From assembly GCA_017517815.1 (NCBI GenBank), contig JAFWYA010000014.1, forward strand, positions 1 to 64,000: 64,000 nucleotides of DNA, in the 5' to 3' direction. Below are positions 32,402-40,196 of this stretch, piece after piece. The position numbers and the translations under genes are program-made. Under the pieces are notes generated by a model. The model saw nothing but the letters and a program-made list of their open reading frames with translations. It did no database searches and had not been told where the DNA came from. Origin of the DNA: Clostridia bacterium (GTDB lineage Bacteria > Bacillota_A > Clostridia > Christensenellales > Aristaeellaceae). Every line of letters starts with the position of its first letter. Within the stretch, counting starts at the first letter, position 1.

Positions 32402-33352
32402 ATGAAAACCACGCTTCTTACCGCCGTGGGCAGCGCCTCCGCCGCAGCTGCGCTCAAAAGTCTGCGCGCGCTTGGCCACCGCGTGATCGGCTGCGACATC
32501 TATCCGCAGGCATGGAACATCGTTTCCGGCGAGGTGGACGCCTTTTTTCAGGCGCTGCCTGTGACCGATGAAGCCGCCTACGTCAACCAGATGATGGACG
32601 CCGTGGAGCGCGAGCATGTTGATTATCTGATCCCGCTTACTGACCTTGAGGTGGACGTGCTGTGCGCCTGCAAGGCAAACTTCGCCTCTCTCGGCTGCAC
32701 CGTATGCACCCCGGACGAACCTGCCGCGCGCCTGTGCCGCGACAAGATGAAGATCGCTCAGGTGCTGGCTGAGGACGGCATCTGCCGCACCATTCCCACC
32801 CGTTCGCCCTATGGATGGGAGCCGGCGGAAAGCGACTTCCCCCTCATGCTCAAGCCCATCCACGGCCGCAGCTCGCAGGGGCAGGCCATCGTGCGCACCA
32901 AAGAGGCGTTTGATTCGGCCCTGAAAAACCGCAGCGATTACATCGCCCAGCCGTTCATCGAAGGCGACATCTTCACCGTGGACGTTGCGCGCGACCTGTA
33001 CGGCAACGTGTGCTGCCTGCCCCGGCAGGAGCTTTTGCGCACGGTCAACGGCCTTGGCACCACGGTGCGCACCTGTCCCGGCCATCCGCTTGAAAAGCTA
33101 TGCGCTGCCATCGCTGCACGCGCGCAGATCGTGGGCGTGGTGAACATGGAGTTCATCGTGCGCGGCGACGAGTACTGGTTCCTTGAAGTCAATCCCCGTT
33201 TCTCCGGCGGCATGGGCTTCAGCCTTGCAGCCGGCGCGGACTTTGCCGCCATGCAGATCGCCTGCCACGACGGCGACTTCCTCGCCCCGCTTGCACCCCT
33301 GTCCCCCATGACCCTCACCCGCCGGGTGGAGATGGTGGTCACAGAAAAATAA
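32402..33352 (+). CDS. ATP-grasp domain ligase (carbamoyl-phosphate synthase L chain-like)
   Basis: A 316-residue ATP-grasp enzyme. The N-terminal Rossmann-like part begins TLLTAVGSASAAAALKSL. The grasp region contains PLMLKPIHGRSSQG (lysine and glycine-rich loop), YIAQPFIEGDIFTVDV and the metal-binding FLEVNPRFSGGMGF. Enzymes of this kind join a carboxylate to an amine via an acylphosphate. With a sugar aminotransferase and a flippase upstream, acylation of an amino sugar with an amino acid or hydroxy acid is a plausible role (inference). It is the last gene before the tRNA-Val. Confidence 0.85.
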   Translation: MKTTLLTAVGSASAAAALKSLRALGHRVIGCDIYPQAWNIVSGEVDAFFQALPVTDEAAYVNQMMDAVEREHVDYLIPLTDLEVDVLCACKANFASLGCTVCTPDEPAARLCRDKMKIAQVLAEDGICRTIPTRSPYGWEPAESDFPLMLKPIHGRSSQGQAIVRTKEAFDSALKNRSDYIAQPFIEGDIFTVDVARDLYGNVCCLPRQELLRTVNGLGTTVRTCPGHPLEKLCAAIAARAQIVGVVNMEFIVRGDEYWFLEVNPRFSGGMGFSLAAGADFAAMQIACHDGDFLAPLAPLSPMTLTRRVEMVVTEK

Positions 33353-33370
33353 TTTTTTCGTCTGATGGCG

Positions 33371-33399
33371 TTGACAAGCCCGCAAAAGTGTGGTATAGT
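33371..33399 (+). promoter_or_regulatory. Promoter of tRNA-Val
   Basis: Consensus TTGACA and TATAGT spaced by 17 bp, ending 20 nt before the mature tRNA 5' end. Confidence 0.88.
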
Positions 33400-33419
33400 A
33401 ATCAGCGTCGTCAAGACGT

Positions 33420-33495
33420 GGTGCTTTGGCTCAGTTGGTAGAGCACATCGTTCACATCGATGGGGTCACTGGTTCGAGTCCAGTAAGCACCACCA
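33420..33495 (+). tRNA. tRNA-Val (anticodon CAC)
   Basis: A complete cloverleaf. The 7-bp acceptor stem is GGTGCTT/AAGCACC, the D-arm GCTC..GAGC, the anticodon stem CATCG/CGATG with loop TTCACAT (anticodon CAC, reads GUG), the variable loop GGGTC, the T-arm ACTGG/CCAGT with loop TTCGAGT, discriminator A, and encoded CCA. It is the parent of the partial copies at 33719, 35180 and 62182. Confidence 0.97.
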
Positions 33496-33496
33496 A

Positions 33497-33532
33497 AGAA
33501 AAAGCCTCCCCGAAGTGGGAGGTTTTTTCTTT
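33497..33532 (+). terminator. Terminator of tRNA-Val
   Basis: Stem CCTCCC/GGGAGG (33505-33522 region) followed by TTTTTTCTTT. Confidence 0.85.
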
Positions 33533-33565
33533 GGTCGTTTTAATGCAATTTGGAAACCAGTGTGT

Positions 33566-33596
33566 CCCATCGATGTGCTTACGGCACATCGATGGG
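33566..33596. repeat. Inverted repeat built from the tRNA-Val anticodon arm
   Basis: Perfect 13-bp arms CCCATCGATGTGC/GCACATCGATGGG around a 5-nt loop. The right arm's CACATCGATGGGG is identical to positions in the adjacent tRNA anticodon arm, so the repeat appears derived from tRNA sequence. The following 120 bp is GC-rich with small hairpins and no convincing gene. Confidence 0.75.
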
Positions 33597-33718
33597 GCGC
33601 GTAGCCGAAGCGCCGCCTGTGGCGGATGAAGCGAGGCGGAAGCGTGGTGAGCAAAGGAGTGGAGCAAGCGGCAGCGCCGCTCCGCGACTATTGCGAACCT
33701 GACCGAGCAAAGCGAGAC

Positions 33719-33781
33719 CACTGGTTCGAGTCCAGTAAGCACCACCAAATGAAAAACCCGCTCATTCGAGCGGGTTTTTCA
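33719..33781 (+). other. Partial copy of tRNA-Val 3' end followed by a terminator
   Basis: The 29 nt at 33719-33747 match the 3' end of the intact tRNA-Val (T-arm, acceptor 3' strand and CCA) without any 5' half. A terminator follows directly (CCCGCTC/GAGCGGG then TTTTTC), different in sequence from the intact tRNA's terminator. Read as a remnant of an integration event at the tRNA gene. Confidence 0.82.
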
Positions 33782-33845
33782 TTTGGTGTTTTTTTATTCC
33801 ATCCGAACCAGAGGCTCCGTCGATGTCTAAGCACATCTATGGAGG

Positions 33846-33960
33846 TTATCCATCTGCGGCGTCCTGTGGACGCAATACAGCAGATAGATAACGGTTCAGG
33901 TTACGTCAAGCCCCACCAAAGGGAAAAATTGTTCGCAAGGGCAGCCTCTTTTTTGAGGCT
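33846..33960. repeat. Inverted repeat and tRNA-like tail, possible degenerate attachment remnant
   Basis: TTATCCATCTGC (33846-33857) and GCAGATAGATAA (33880-33891) form a one-mismatch inverted repeat with an inner GGCGTCC/GGACGC stem. CCCCACCA at 33911-33918 and a terminator-like AGCCTC/GAGGCT hairpin (33943-33960) follow. The order resembles the tRNA-fragment-plus-terminator units but sequence identity to tRNA-Val is lost. The rest of 33496-34102 shows no supportable gene. Confidence 0.4.
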
Positions 33961-34102
33961 AGCATGTTTGAATATTGACCCCGTACGGAGAATTATGATA
34001 TAGTGAGAATTGATTATAGGATTCGCTTTTTGTGTTTGCATAGAGTATACCGATGCGAAGAGCAGCGCGAAACGCGACAAGCCGAAATCAGGAGAAAAAC
34101 GC

Positions 34103-35077
34103 ATGATAAAGAAATGGTTTACAATATTGCTGGCACTATTGATGTGTATGCTGATGGGTACAGCGTTCGCGACAACTTATGAGATTAAAGACGGTACGTT
34201 GTATGTATACGGAGATTTGACCCAGCTGCCCGATGGTGATTATGACTTGATTCAGATTGATAAGAATGCTGCAAGCTTAAGTCTCCCTGATGAACAGCAA
34301 GTATTAAAAAATGTGTTCAACAAGGGCACGATATACAGCGGTACATTCAGGGGCAACGTGACTAACTACGAGGAAATCTGGGGGGGCACGTTCTACGGTG
34401 CTGTAAAATGCGATAACCGTGCGGATATCTACGGCGGCACGTTCCATGGCCAGGTGAATAATAGAGGGAACAGCGAAATTCACGGTGGTACGTTTGACGC
34501 TGCGAGTGAGGTAATCAACAATACAAAAAGTAATATCAGCGGCGGTACGTTCTACGGCAAGGTGCTCAACGGAAATAATTCTTCTTTCGGCGGCGGCGAG
34601 ATAGCCACCATCACCAACGGAACGTTTACCGAAACGAGCAAGGTGACCATCGGAAGAAAAGGCATAATCAGCGGCGGTACATTCGAAGGTAAGCTGTATT
34701 ATTTTATCTTTGTCGATGAAGATCCTGAAAACGTCGGCACGGTGACCGTCAGCGTAGATGGCACGAATGCGGACAGAGCCATGAAGGAAACGACCGTGCG
34801 CTTTGAGGTTACTGCGGAAGCGGGCTATGAACTGGATGCTTTGTCCGTTGTTGATGAGGATGGAAACGACGTCGCTTTGAACAGGCTTGGGGATTCTGCG
34901 TATACGTTTACGATGCCTGCAAGCGTAGTATATATAACTGCCGACTTCAATGAGTGCATGAAGGTTCCAGTGCCGCCCCAAACCGGCGATTCTTCTGCGC
35001 CCATACTTTGGTTGACAATGAGCATTCTGAGTGTGGCCGGCATTGCTCTTCTGCGAAAAAAGGCATATAACCGGTAA
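34103..35077 (+). CDS. Secreted cell-surface protein with GGTF-type beta-solenoid repeats and a sortase-like tail
   Basis: A 324-residue exported protein. It has a signal peptide (MIKKWFTILLALLM... ending AFA). Residues about 65-200 carry repeats of roughly 16-22 residues centred on GGTFxGxV, suggesting a right-handed beta-helix. A small beta domain (about 205-285; FEVTAEAGYELDALSV) like those often next to surface repeats follows. The end has PPQTGD, a hydrophobic helix and RKKAYNR, a variant of the LPxTG sorting signal for covalent wall attachment. GGAG precedes the ATG by 9 nt. The DNA is clearly more AT-rich than the core genes, and the gene lies between two tRNA-Val 3' copies, so it was probably acquired. 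No sortase gene is seen nearby. Confidence 0.82.
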   Translation: MIKKWFTILLALLMCMLMGTAFATTYEIKDGTLYVYGDLTQLPDGDYDLIQIDKNAASLSLPDEQQVLKNVFNKGTIYSGTFRGNVTNYEEIWGGTFYGAVKCDNRADIYGGTFHGQVNNRGNSEIHGGTFDAASEVINNTKSNISGGTFYGKVLNGNNSSFGGGEIATITNGTFTETSKVTIGRKGIISGGTFEGKLYYFIFVDEDPENVGTVTVSVDGTNADRAMKETTVRFEVTAEAGYELDALSVVDEDGNDVALNRLGDSAYTFTMPASVVYITADFNECMKVPVPPQTGDSSAPILWLTMSILSVAGIALLRKKAYNR

Positions 35078-35107
35078 CATCGCGAAGGCCGATACAGCAT
35101 CATGAAC

Positions 35108-35144
35108 GAGAACCACGGAGCGATTTCCGTGGTTCTCATTTTTC
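35108..35144 (+). terminator. Terminator of the surface protein gene
   Basis: Perfect 12-bp stem GAGAACCACGGA/TCCGTGGTTCTC followed by ATTTTTCG, 30 bp after the stop codon. Confidence 0.85.
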
Positions 35145-35179
35145 GTTTCAAAAGCGCTATGTACTTCAACCGCCATGCC

Positions 35180-35266
35180 AGAGCACATCGTTCACATCGA
35201 TGGGGTCACTGGTTCGAGTCCAGTAAGCACCACCATAGAAAAAGCTTGATCCATAACGGATCAAGC
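35180..35266 (+). other. Partial copy of tRNA-Val (from the D-arm to CCA) followed by a terminator
   Basis: The 56 nt at 35180-35235 are identical to the intact tRNA from the end of the D-arm through the anticodon arm, T-arm and CCA; identity even continues for several bases into the 3' flank with one mismatch. The 5' third is missing, so it cannot be a functional tRNA. A distinct terminator follows (GCTTGATCC/GGATCAAGC then TTTTTTC). The remaining 120 bp before the recombinase gene shows no gene. Confidence 0.9.
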
Positions 35267-35387
35267 GTTTTTTCTTTTTGTGCATAAACCAGCTGCGTCC
35301 ATGGCAAGTACGTTTGATGAATAACAGTTCTCTTGTGATGCATAAGCATTCAACAGCCTGTCCCTTTTACTGACAGGAGGAATCATC

Positions 35388-35972
35388 ATGATATACGGCT
35401 ATGCGCGCTGCAGCACAAACGAGGACAGGCAGGACGTCAACCGGCAGATCAGGGAACTGAAGGCAGCCGGGGCTGAGGAGATCATTTTTGAATACGAGCA
35501 CGGCGACAGCAAGGTGAAAAGGCAGCAGGAGGCGATGCTCGATCAGGCGGAGGCGGAAGACACGATCATTGTGATGGAGGTGTCCCGCCTGGCCAGAAGC
35601 ACCCAGCAGCTGTGCGAGATCATCGACCGCGTGAGAGAAAAATACCTGCGGCTGATCATTGTGGGCAGCATCACGCTGGACTGCCGCAATGGTCAGGCGG
35701 ATCCCATGAGCGAGGCATTTTTGCAGATGGCGGGTGTATTCAGCCAGCTGGAGCTTGCCATGATCCGCGCGAGGGTGAAAAGCGGCATGGACAATGCCAA
35801 GGCCAAAGGAAAGAAGATCGGCAGGCCGCACACCACGAAGGAGGATATCCCGGCGGTTTTCTACCGGCATTATCCCATGTTCATGGCCGATCAAATCAAC
35901 CTGACGGAGCTTGCACGGCTGTGCAGGCTGAGCAGGCCGACGGTGTACAAATATCTGAAGCTGCTGAAGTAA
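35388..35972 (+). CDS. Serine site-specific recombinase (resolvase/invertase type)
   Basis: A 194-residue small serine recombinase. The catalytic serine is S9 in YGYARCSTNEDRQ. Further catalytic-domain features are the VSRLARS helix and the QLELAMIRARVKSGMDNAKAKGKKIGRP arm, then a C-terminal helix-turn-helix (LTELARLCRLSRPTVYKYL) to bind DNA. The size fits resolvases and invertases, not the large serine integrases that insert at attB. GGAGG lies upstream of the ATG. It sits 150 bp after a tRNA-Val 3' copy and probably belongs to the mobile DNA that carried it. Confidence 0.93.
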   Translation: MIYGYARCSTNEDRQDVNRQIRELKAAGAEEIIFEYEHGDSKVKRQQEAMLDQAEAEDTIIVMEVSRLARSTQQLCEIIDRVREKYLRLIIVGSITLDCRNGQADPMSEAFLQMAGVFSQLELAMIRARVKSGMDNAKAKGKKIGRPHTTKEDIPAVFYRHYPMFMADQINLTELARLCRLSRPTVYKYLKLLK

Positions 35973-35989
35973 TGAAGGAGGATAAAAGC

Positions 35990-36268
35990 ATGACAACTGT
36001 GTGGGTCAAGATCATCCGGGAAAAGTCGACCGGCAAAAAGGAGATTTTCCGCACAACGAAGGAGCGCTATGTGCCCGAAGGCTGGGAGCAGGTAGACCTG
36101 ATCGAGACGTTTACCATTGGAGGCCCCTTGCCGTATGGGGAGAATAATCCGTATATCAGGGCAAAGCGGGAGAAGGAAGCCAAAGAAAACAAAATCTTCC
36201 TTGGCTTCTGCGTGGCCATGGCAGCGGCAGTGATTATGTTCGTGATGGCTGTTGCTGTGAGTGTGTAA
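35990..36268 (+). CDS. Small hypothetical membrane protein
   Basis: A 92-residue protein with a soluble N-terminal part of about 65 residues (MTTVWVKIIREKSTGKK...) and one C-terminal hydrophobic helix (FCVAMAAAVIMFVMAVAVSV) preceded by a charged RAKREKEAKENK stretch. I do not recognise a family. AAGGAGG lies 9 nt before the ATG, and the gene follows the recombinase by 17 nt, so the two are likely one operon. A regulatory or toxin-like role cannot be excluded, but nothing supports one directly. Confidence 0.6.
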   Translation: MTTVWVKIIREKSTGKKEIFRTTKERYVPEGWEQVDLIETFTIGGPLPYGENNPYIRAKREKEAKENKIFLGFCVAMAAAVIMFVMAVAVSV

Positions 36269-36529
36269 AAGCACTCTTTTGTTGCAATAATCCAAGAACA
36301 ACTCAGCCATAATGTTAAGCACTGTGACCAACATGTTATACTTCGTAAAGGGTGAGCTAAGTATAATGTGTACAAAAGATCTTTGAGTAACAAATGCATA
36401 TCATCGTTTTGAGCGAACGTAGAGAGGAGATTAGTCAAGTGTTTATAAAAAAGCTGAAAAAACAATTGGAAAGCCTTTCTCATATATTTTCTCAGCATTA
36501 TTTTTCTTGCTTTTATGCCTATGCACCCG

Positions 36530-36800
36530 TACTGCAGAGAAAAGCGGCATCGCATCCGGTCTAACCAAAGCCCTGGCAACATTGGGGGCGCCCTATGGCG
36601 TACGCTGCTGCAGCGTTTCGCCTGGCCCCGTGCTCACCCGTCCCAGTATGAGTAAGATGAAAACAGCATTAGGACGAGCAGCCGAACCAATTGAGGTCGT
36701 TAAGCTGGTTCTGTATTTGTGCTCGGATGATGCCGCATTTATCACAGGAACAAATTATTTAATCGAAGGCGGGCAAGTGTTGCTGAATAATATGTGGTAA
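36530..36800 (+). pseudogene. C-terminal remnant of a short-chain dehydrogenase/reductase
   Basis: The last 90 residues of an SDR: SGIASGLTKALATLGAPYGVR, then CSVSPGPVLTRPSM and the closing segment LCSDDAAFITGTNYLIEGG. The Rossmann nucleotide-binding half and the catalytic Ser/Tyr region are missing. Upstream DNA (36269-36530) is AT-rich and unrelated. A possible 42-codon GTG-initiated reading frame at 36439 (preceded by AGAGGAG) is not supported by anything else. Best read as a gene truncated at an insertion boundary. Confidence 0.8.
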
Positions 36801-36850
36801 GTGAGAGCACAGGTATCCTTCAAAAGAAATTCCATCATGCCCCAAAAGCA

Positions 36851-36879
36851 GCACCCCCTGCCAATTCAGCAGGGGGTGC
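36851..36879 (-). terminator. Terminator of the defence operon (after hsdR)
   Basis: Stem GCACCCCCTG/CAGGGGGTGC with a 9-nt loop; on the minus strand it is followed by TGCTTTTGG, a short T-run, 8 bp beyond the hsdR stop. Confidence 0.75.
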
Positions 36880-36886
36880 GTGCCTT

Positions 36887-39800
36887 TTACGCCCCGGCGG
36901 CGTTGCGGTTAATGTTTTCAATCGTTCTCCGAATGCCCATCCATACCGTCATGTCGGTAAACAGTTCCACCACGCTGCCCTGATCCGTAAACGGCGGTTC
37001 CAGCATAACGGACATGTCCTTCATCAGACCGTTATGTACGATATATTCCACGATCTGATTGACGAAATAGATCTGCCGGCTGTCCAGAGCAGCATCGTTC
37101 AGATAGACAGCAAACGCCTCCTTGGCCGCATTCATATCCAGACCTACGATCTCGCGCACGAATTCACCCAGCGGTTTCTGGCCATATTCAGCCTCATATT
37201 CCTGTTTTGTGCCTACCTCGCTCCACAGGATGGATTCCAGCGTTCTTACATCGGTTTCGGTCAGCGGCACATTCTTGCGAAGTTTGGCGATCACCAGATG
37301 ATCCCGGTTCTGCCGCACATAATACTCTGCCTTGGCCTTGTAATTTTTGAGGTCATCGTTTTCCAGTTCGGATTCCTTCCATTCGATAGACAGCAGATCA
37401 TCCTCGAAATGGGTGTCATAAACGATGTGTCCGGCAGGAATATACTTGATCAAATCTCTCAGACATTCGCGGATATGCTCAAGCTCGTTGATGCCGGCAT
37501 TCGCCAGATAATCCGTCTGCAGAATTTGCTGAATCAGCCCGCTCTGCAGCGCCACTTCCGGAATGGTGGACAGCTTCGACATGGCGCTGACCTTGCGGAT
37601 CAGATCGCCATGCGCGCGCCCGTAGGTTTTGCCCACCAGATAAGCCAGCTCGATACCATACATCAGCGCATCAAAGCGCAGCGCTTTTGGCTCGTCATCA
37701 TAGGGATGCAACAGCGGCGCAACCTCCTGCGCCATCAGCAGCGTGTCCTCGTAGGTGAGGGCGACGTAGCTAGCCGGATCGGCGTATTTTTCCACGTGCT
37801 TCAGATGCAGCTTTACGGCAAAGTTGCTCTTGTCCAGCTCCTGCACCTTGGCGAGCATATCCTGCACCAGCGCCTGCCGCCAGTGGATCAGCGCATCGGT
37901 CTGATAATCAATATCCTGCAGTTTGAAAGCGATCTGCGCCTTCAGGCTGAAAAGGGCTCCCTGCAGGGCGGTCTGACTGGCGGCTGGATTGCCCTGATTC
38001 ATCCGGAAAAAATCAAAATTGCCGCAGAAGTCAAAGATATAAAAGATCTTCTTGTCCTCGCCATCCAGCAATCCCGGGCACAGACGCGTGCCGCGGCCGA
38101 TCATCTGCCAGAACTTGGCCTTGCTCATCACCTTTTTGAAGAACACCAGGTTCAGCACTTCCGGTACGTCGATGCCGGTGTCCAGCATGTCCACCGAAAT
38201 GGCGATCTGCGGCAGCTTCTTCGGGTCGGAGAACTCATCAATGGCGCTCTGGGCATAGGTCATGTAATTGTCGATCACCTTGGCCTGCCCAACCAGATGG
38301 GGATAATCCTTATTGAAGATCTCCAGCACCTTTTCAGCGTGGCGGTGATTTTTGGCAAAGATGATGCTCTTGCCGATCTTCTGGCCATAGTCGATTTTGA
38401 GGCCATTGGTCATCAGGATATGCAGCACCTGGCGGATGGTGTCCTCATTGAACAGCCATTCATTGAGTGCGGAAGAATTGATATGATCCGGCAGTTCGCC
38501 GTTTTCATCGGTGAAGGTATTTTCGTACTCTTCCTTGTCCTCGTCGCTCAGTTCATCATATACGACGCCCTGTTCGATGAACTTGAGCTTGCTTTCCACG
38601 CTCATATAGTCCACCAGATAGCCGTCGCGCACGGCCTGCGCCAGCTCGTAGCCATAGGTGGGCACGCCGTTTTCCAGTTCGAACACCTCATAGGTGTTTT
38701 TGTCGATCTCATCCTTGGGCGTGGCGGTCAGGCCCACCAGCGGCGCATCGAAGTAGGCAAAGATATCGCGGTACTTGTTATAGATGGAACGGTGCGCCTC
38801 ATCGCACACCACCAGATCAAAATGTCCGCAGGTAAACAGACGGCCTTCGTCGTCCTTTACGGTGTCGATGCAGTTCATCATGGTCTGATAGGTACTGAAT
38901 ACGCAGTGCGCTGTATAGTTGTCCTTTTCCTCGCACAGGTTGGTCACGCTCAGGTCGGGCAGCAGGTTCACAAAGCTGCGCTTGGCCTGCGTGACCAGCG
39001 AGGTACGGTCGGCCAGGAACAGGATATTCTTCACCCAGCCATGGCGCAGCAGCACATCGCACAGGGCGATGACGGTGCGCGTTTTGCCGCTGCCGGTGGC
39101 CATCACCAAGAGCGCCTTGCGGCGGTTGCGCGCATCCAGCGCTTCGCAGGTCTTGCGGATGGCCTCCTTCTGGTAATAGCGCCCGGCGATGCTTTCATTC
39201 ACCATGACATGCGCAAGGCTTGTGCGCATGCTGCGCAGGTTGAACCATTTTTCCAGATCGCGCTTGGCATACACGCCGCTCACCCGGCGCTCGGGGTACT
39301 GGCCGTCCTCCATACGGGTATCAAAGCCATTGGTGAGGAAGATGACCGGCCTGCGGCCATACTGTTTTTCCAAAAGATCCGCATAGAGCTTGGCCTGCTG
39401 ACGTCCCTTTGACACATCCACACAGGTGCGCTTGGCCTCGATCACTGCCAGCGGACGGTGCGCGTCATCATACAGCACATAATCGGCATAGCCCTTTTCG
39501 GCATGATTGGGCATGCCAAACAGTTCCACCTCATTGAGCCAGTTCTTTCCTTCCACCCAGCCCGCGTCCATGAGCATGACGTCGATGTAGGTTTTGCGGG
39601 TCTGGTACTCGCTCATATCCAGCGGCTTGGGCGTATAGGTGGACTGCTGCTCCTCACGGCGGGCGGTGAGCTCGGCCTTGAGGGCCTGGTTTTCCTTGAG
39701 CAGCTTTTCAAAGTCCAGCTGTTCGCCTGCTTGCGGCTGAACGGTATGCGCCTGTGTGATCAGCGCGGGATCGAACTGCGCGGGCGAATAATCCTCGGGC

Positions 39801-40180
39801 GGCAGATAGCAGTAGGCGATGAAATCCAGAAAATAAAACAGGTTTTCCAGGCACAGCAGCGCCCGTTCCTGCGTGATCTGCCGCGCGTCATGCGCCGCCT
39901 TGTTGCCCAGCTTGCGGATATAGTCCATCCTGCGCCACAAATCATCCCCCACGATATCCCGGAAATCCTCGCTGTTCATGAGGCTGTTGAGCCTGTCATC
40001 ATACGGCAGCACAAGCGAGCTGTCCACGGAATACATCCATTTGACGGCAAACTCCATGGCGCGGCGGCAGTTGAGCACGCTGGCGGAGGCGTCGATGGGG
40101 AAAAGGTGTTCAGCTGTGAGCGCTGGCTGCGCGAAGGAGGCGAATTGGGGGTGGGCGGTCAGGAAGGTGAAGTTGGGCAT
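36887..40180 (-). CDS. hsdR: Type I restriction enzyme, R (endonuclease/translocase) subunit
   Basis: A 1097-residue HsdR. The N-terminal 150 residues resemble the DUF4145 domain often fused to HsdR (FAVKWMYSVD...YIRKLGNKAAHD). The nuclease domain has the PD-(D/E)xK core in YADYVLYDDAHRPLAVIEAKR. Helicase motifs follow: Walker A MATGSGKTRT, DEAH in VVCDEAHRSIY, GLTATP, and the helicase C region ending QMIGRGTRLCPG. The rest is the C-terminal domain that contacts HsdM. It cleaves unmodified foreign DNA after ATP-driven translocation. The ATG at 40180 has GAGGTG 7 nt upstream. It is the last gene of the fic-hsdM-hsdS-abiH-hsdR operon. Confidence 0.95.
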   Translation of the reverse strand: MPNFTFLTAHPQFASFAQPALTAEHLFPIDASASVLNCRRAMEFAVKWMYSVDSSLVLPYDDRLNSLMNSEDFRDIVGDDLWRRMDYIRKLGNKAAHDARQITQERALLCLENLFYFLDFIAYCYLPPEDYSPAQFDPALITQAHTVQPQAGEQLDFEKLLKENQALKAELTARREEQQSTYTPKPLDMSEYQTRKTYIDVMLMDAGWVEGKNWLNEVELFGMPNHAEKGYADYVLYDDAHRPLAVIEAKRTCVDVSKGRQQAKLYADLLEKQYGRRPVIFLTNGFDTRMEDGQYPERRVSGVYAKRDLEKWFNLRSMRTSLAHVMVNESIAGRYYQKEAIRKTCEALDARNRRKALLVMATGSGKTRTVIALCDVLLRHGWVKNILFLADRTSLVTQAKRSFVNLLPDLSVTNLCEEKDNYTAHCVFSTYQTMMNCIDTVKDDEGRLFTCGHFDLVVCDEAHRSIYNKYRDIFAYFDAPLVGLTATPKDEIDKNTYEVFELENGVPTYGYELAQAVRDGYLVDYMSVESKLKFIEQGVVYDELSDEDKEEYENTFTDENGELPDHINSSALNEWLFNEDTIRQVLHILMTNGLKIDYGQKIGKSIIFAKNHRHAEKVLEIFNKDYPHLVGQAKVIDNYMTYAQSAIDEFSDPKKLPQIAISVDMLDTGIDVPEVLNLVFFKKVMSKAKFWQMIGRGTRLCPGLLDGEDKKIFYIFDFCGNFDFFRMNQGNPAASQTALQGALFSLKAQIAFKLQDIDYQTDALIHWRQALVQDMLAKVQELDKSNFAVKLHLKHVEKYADPASYVALTYEDTLLMAQEVAPLLHPYDDEPKALRFDALMYGIELAYLVGKTYGRAHGDLIRKVSAMSKLSTIPEVALQSGLIQQILQTDYLANAGINELEHIRECLRDLIKYIPAGHIVYDTHFEDDLLSIEWKESELENDDLKNYKAKAEYYVRQNRDHLVIAKLRKNVPLTETDVRTLESILWSEVGTKQEYEAEYGQKPLGEFVREIVGLDMNAAKEAFAVYLNDAALDSRQIYFVNQIVEYIVHNGLMKDMSVMLEPPFTDQGSVVELFTDMTVWMGIRRTIENINRNAAGA

Positions 40181-40196
40181 GGGGAGCACCTCAGAA

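Noticed and set aside
33426..33629. A short plus-strand open frame over the tRNA-Val region
   Set aside because: It translates the tRNA itself and its flank, a frequent false gene call.
33719..33747. Additional functional tRNA genes at the partial tRNA copies
   Set aside because: All partial copies lack the 5' acceptor strand and D-arm, so no cloverleaf can form.
33496..33780. Possible CRISPR array or integron-like attC series, suggested by repeats near the tRNA
   Set aside because: The repeated units are tRNA 3' ends with irregular spacing and unrelated spacers, and there are no cas genes or integron integrase.
36439..36564. A 42-codon GTG-initiated frame with an AGAGGAG upstream
   Set aside because: No recognisable domain, it overlaps the start of the SDR remnant and lies in AT-rich scar DNA; mentioned only in the pseudogene entry.
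36794..39412. An 872-codon open frame on the plus strand opposite hsdR
   Set aside because: hsdR on the other strand has all catalytic motifs; the antisense product has no family features.
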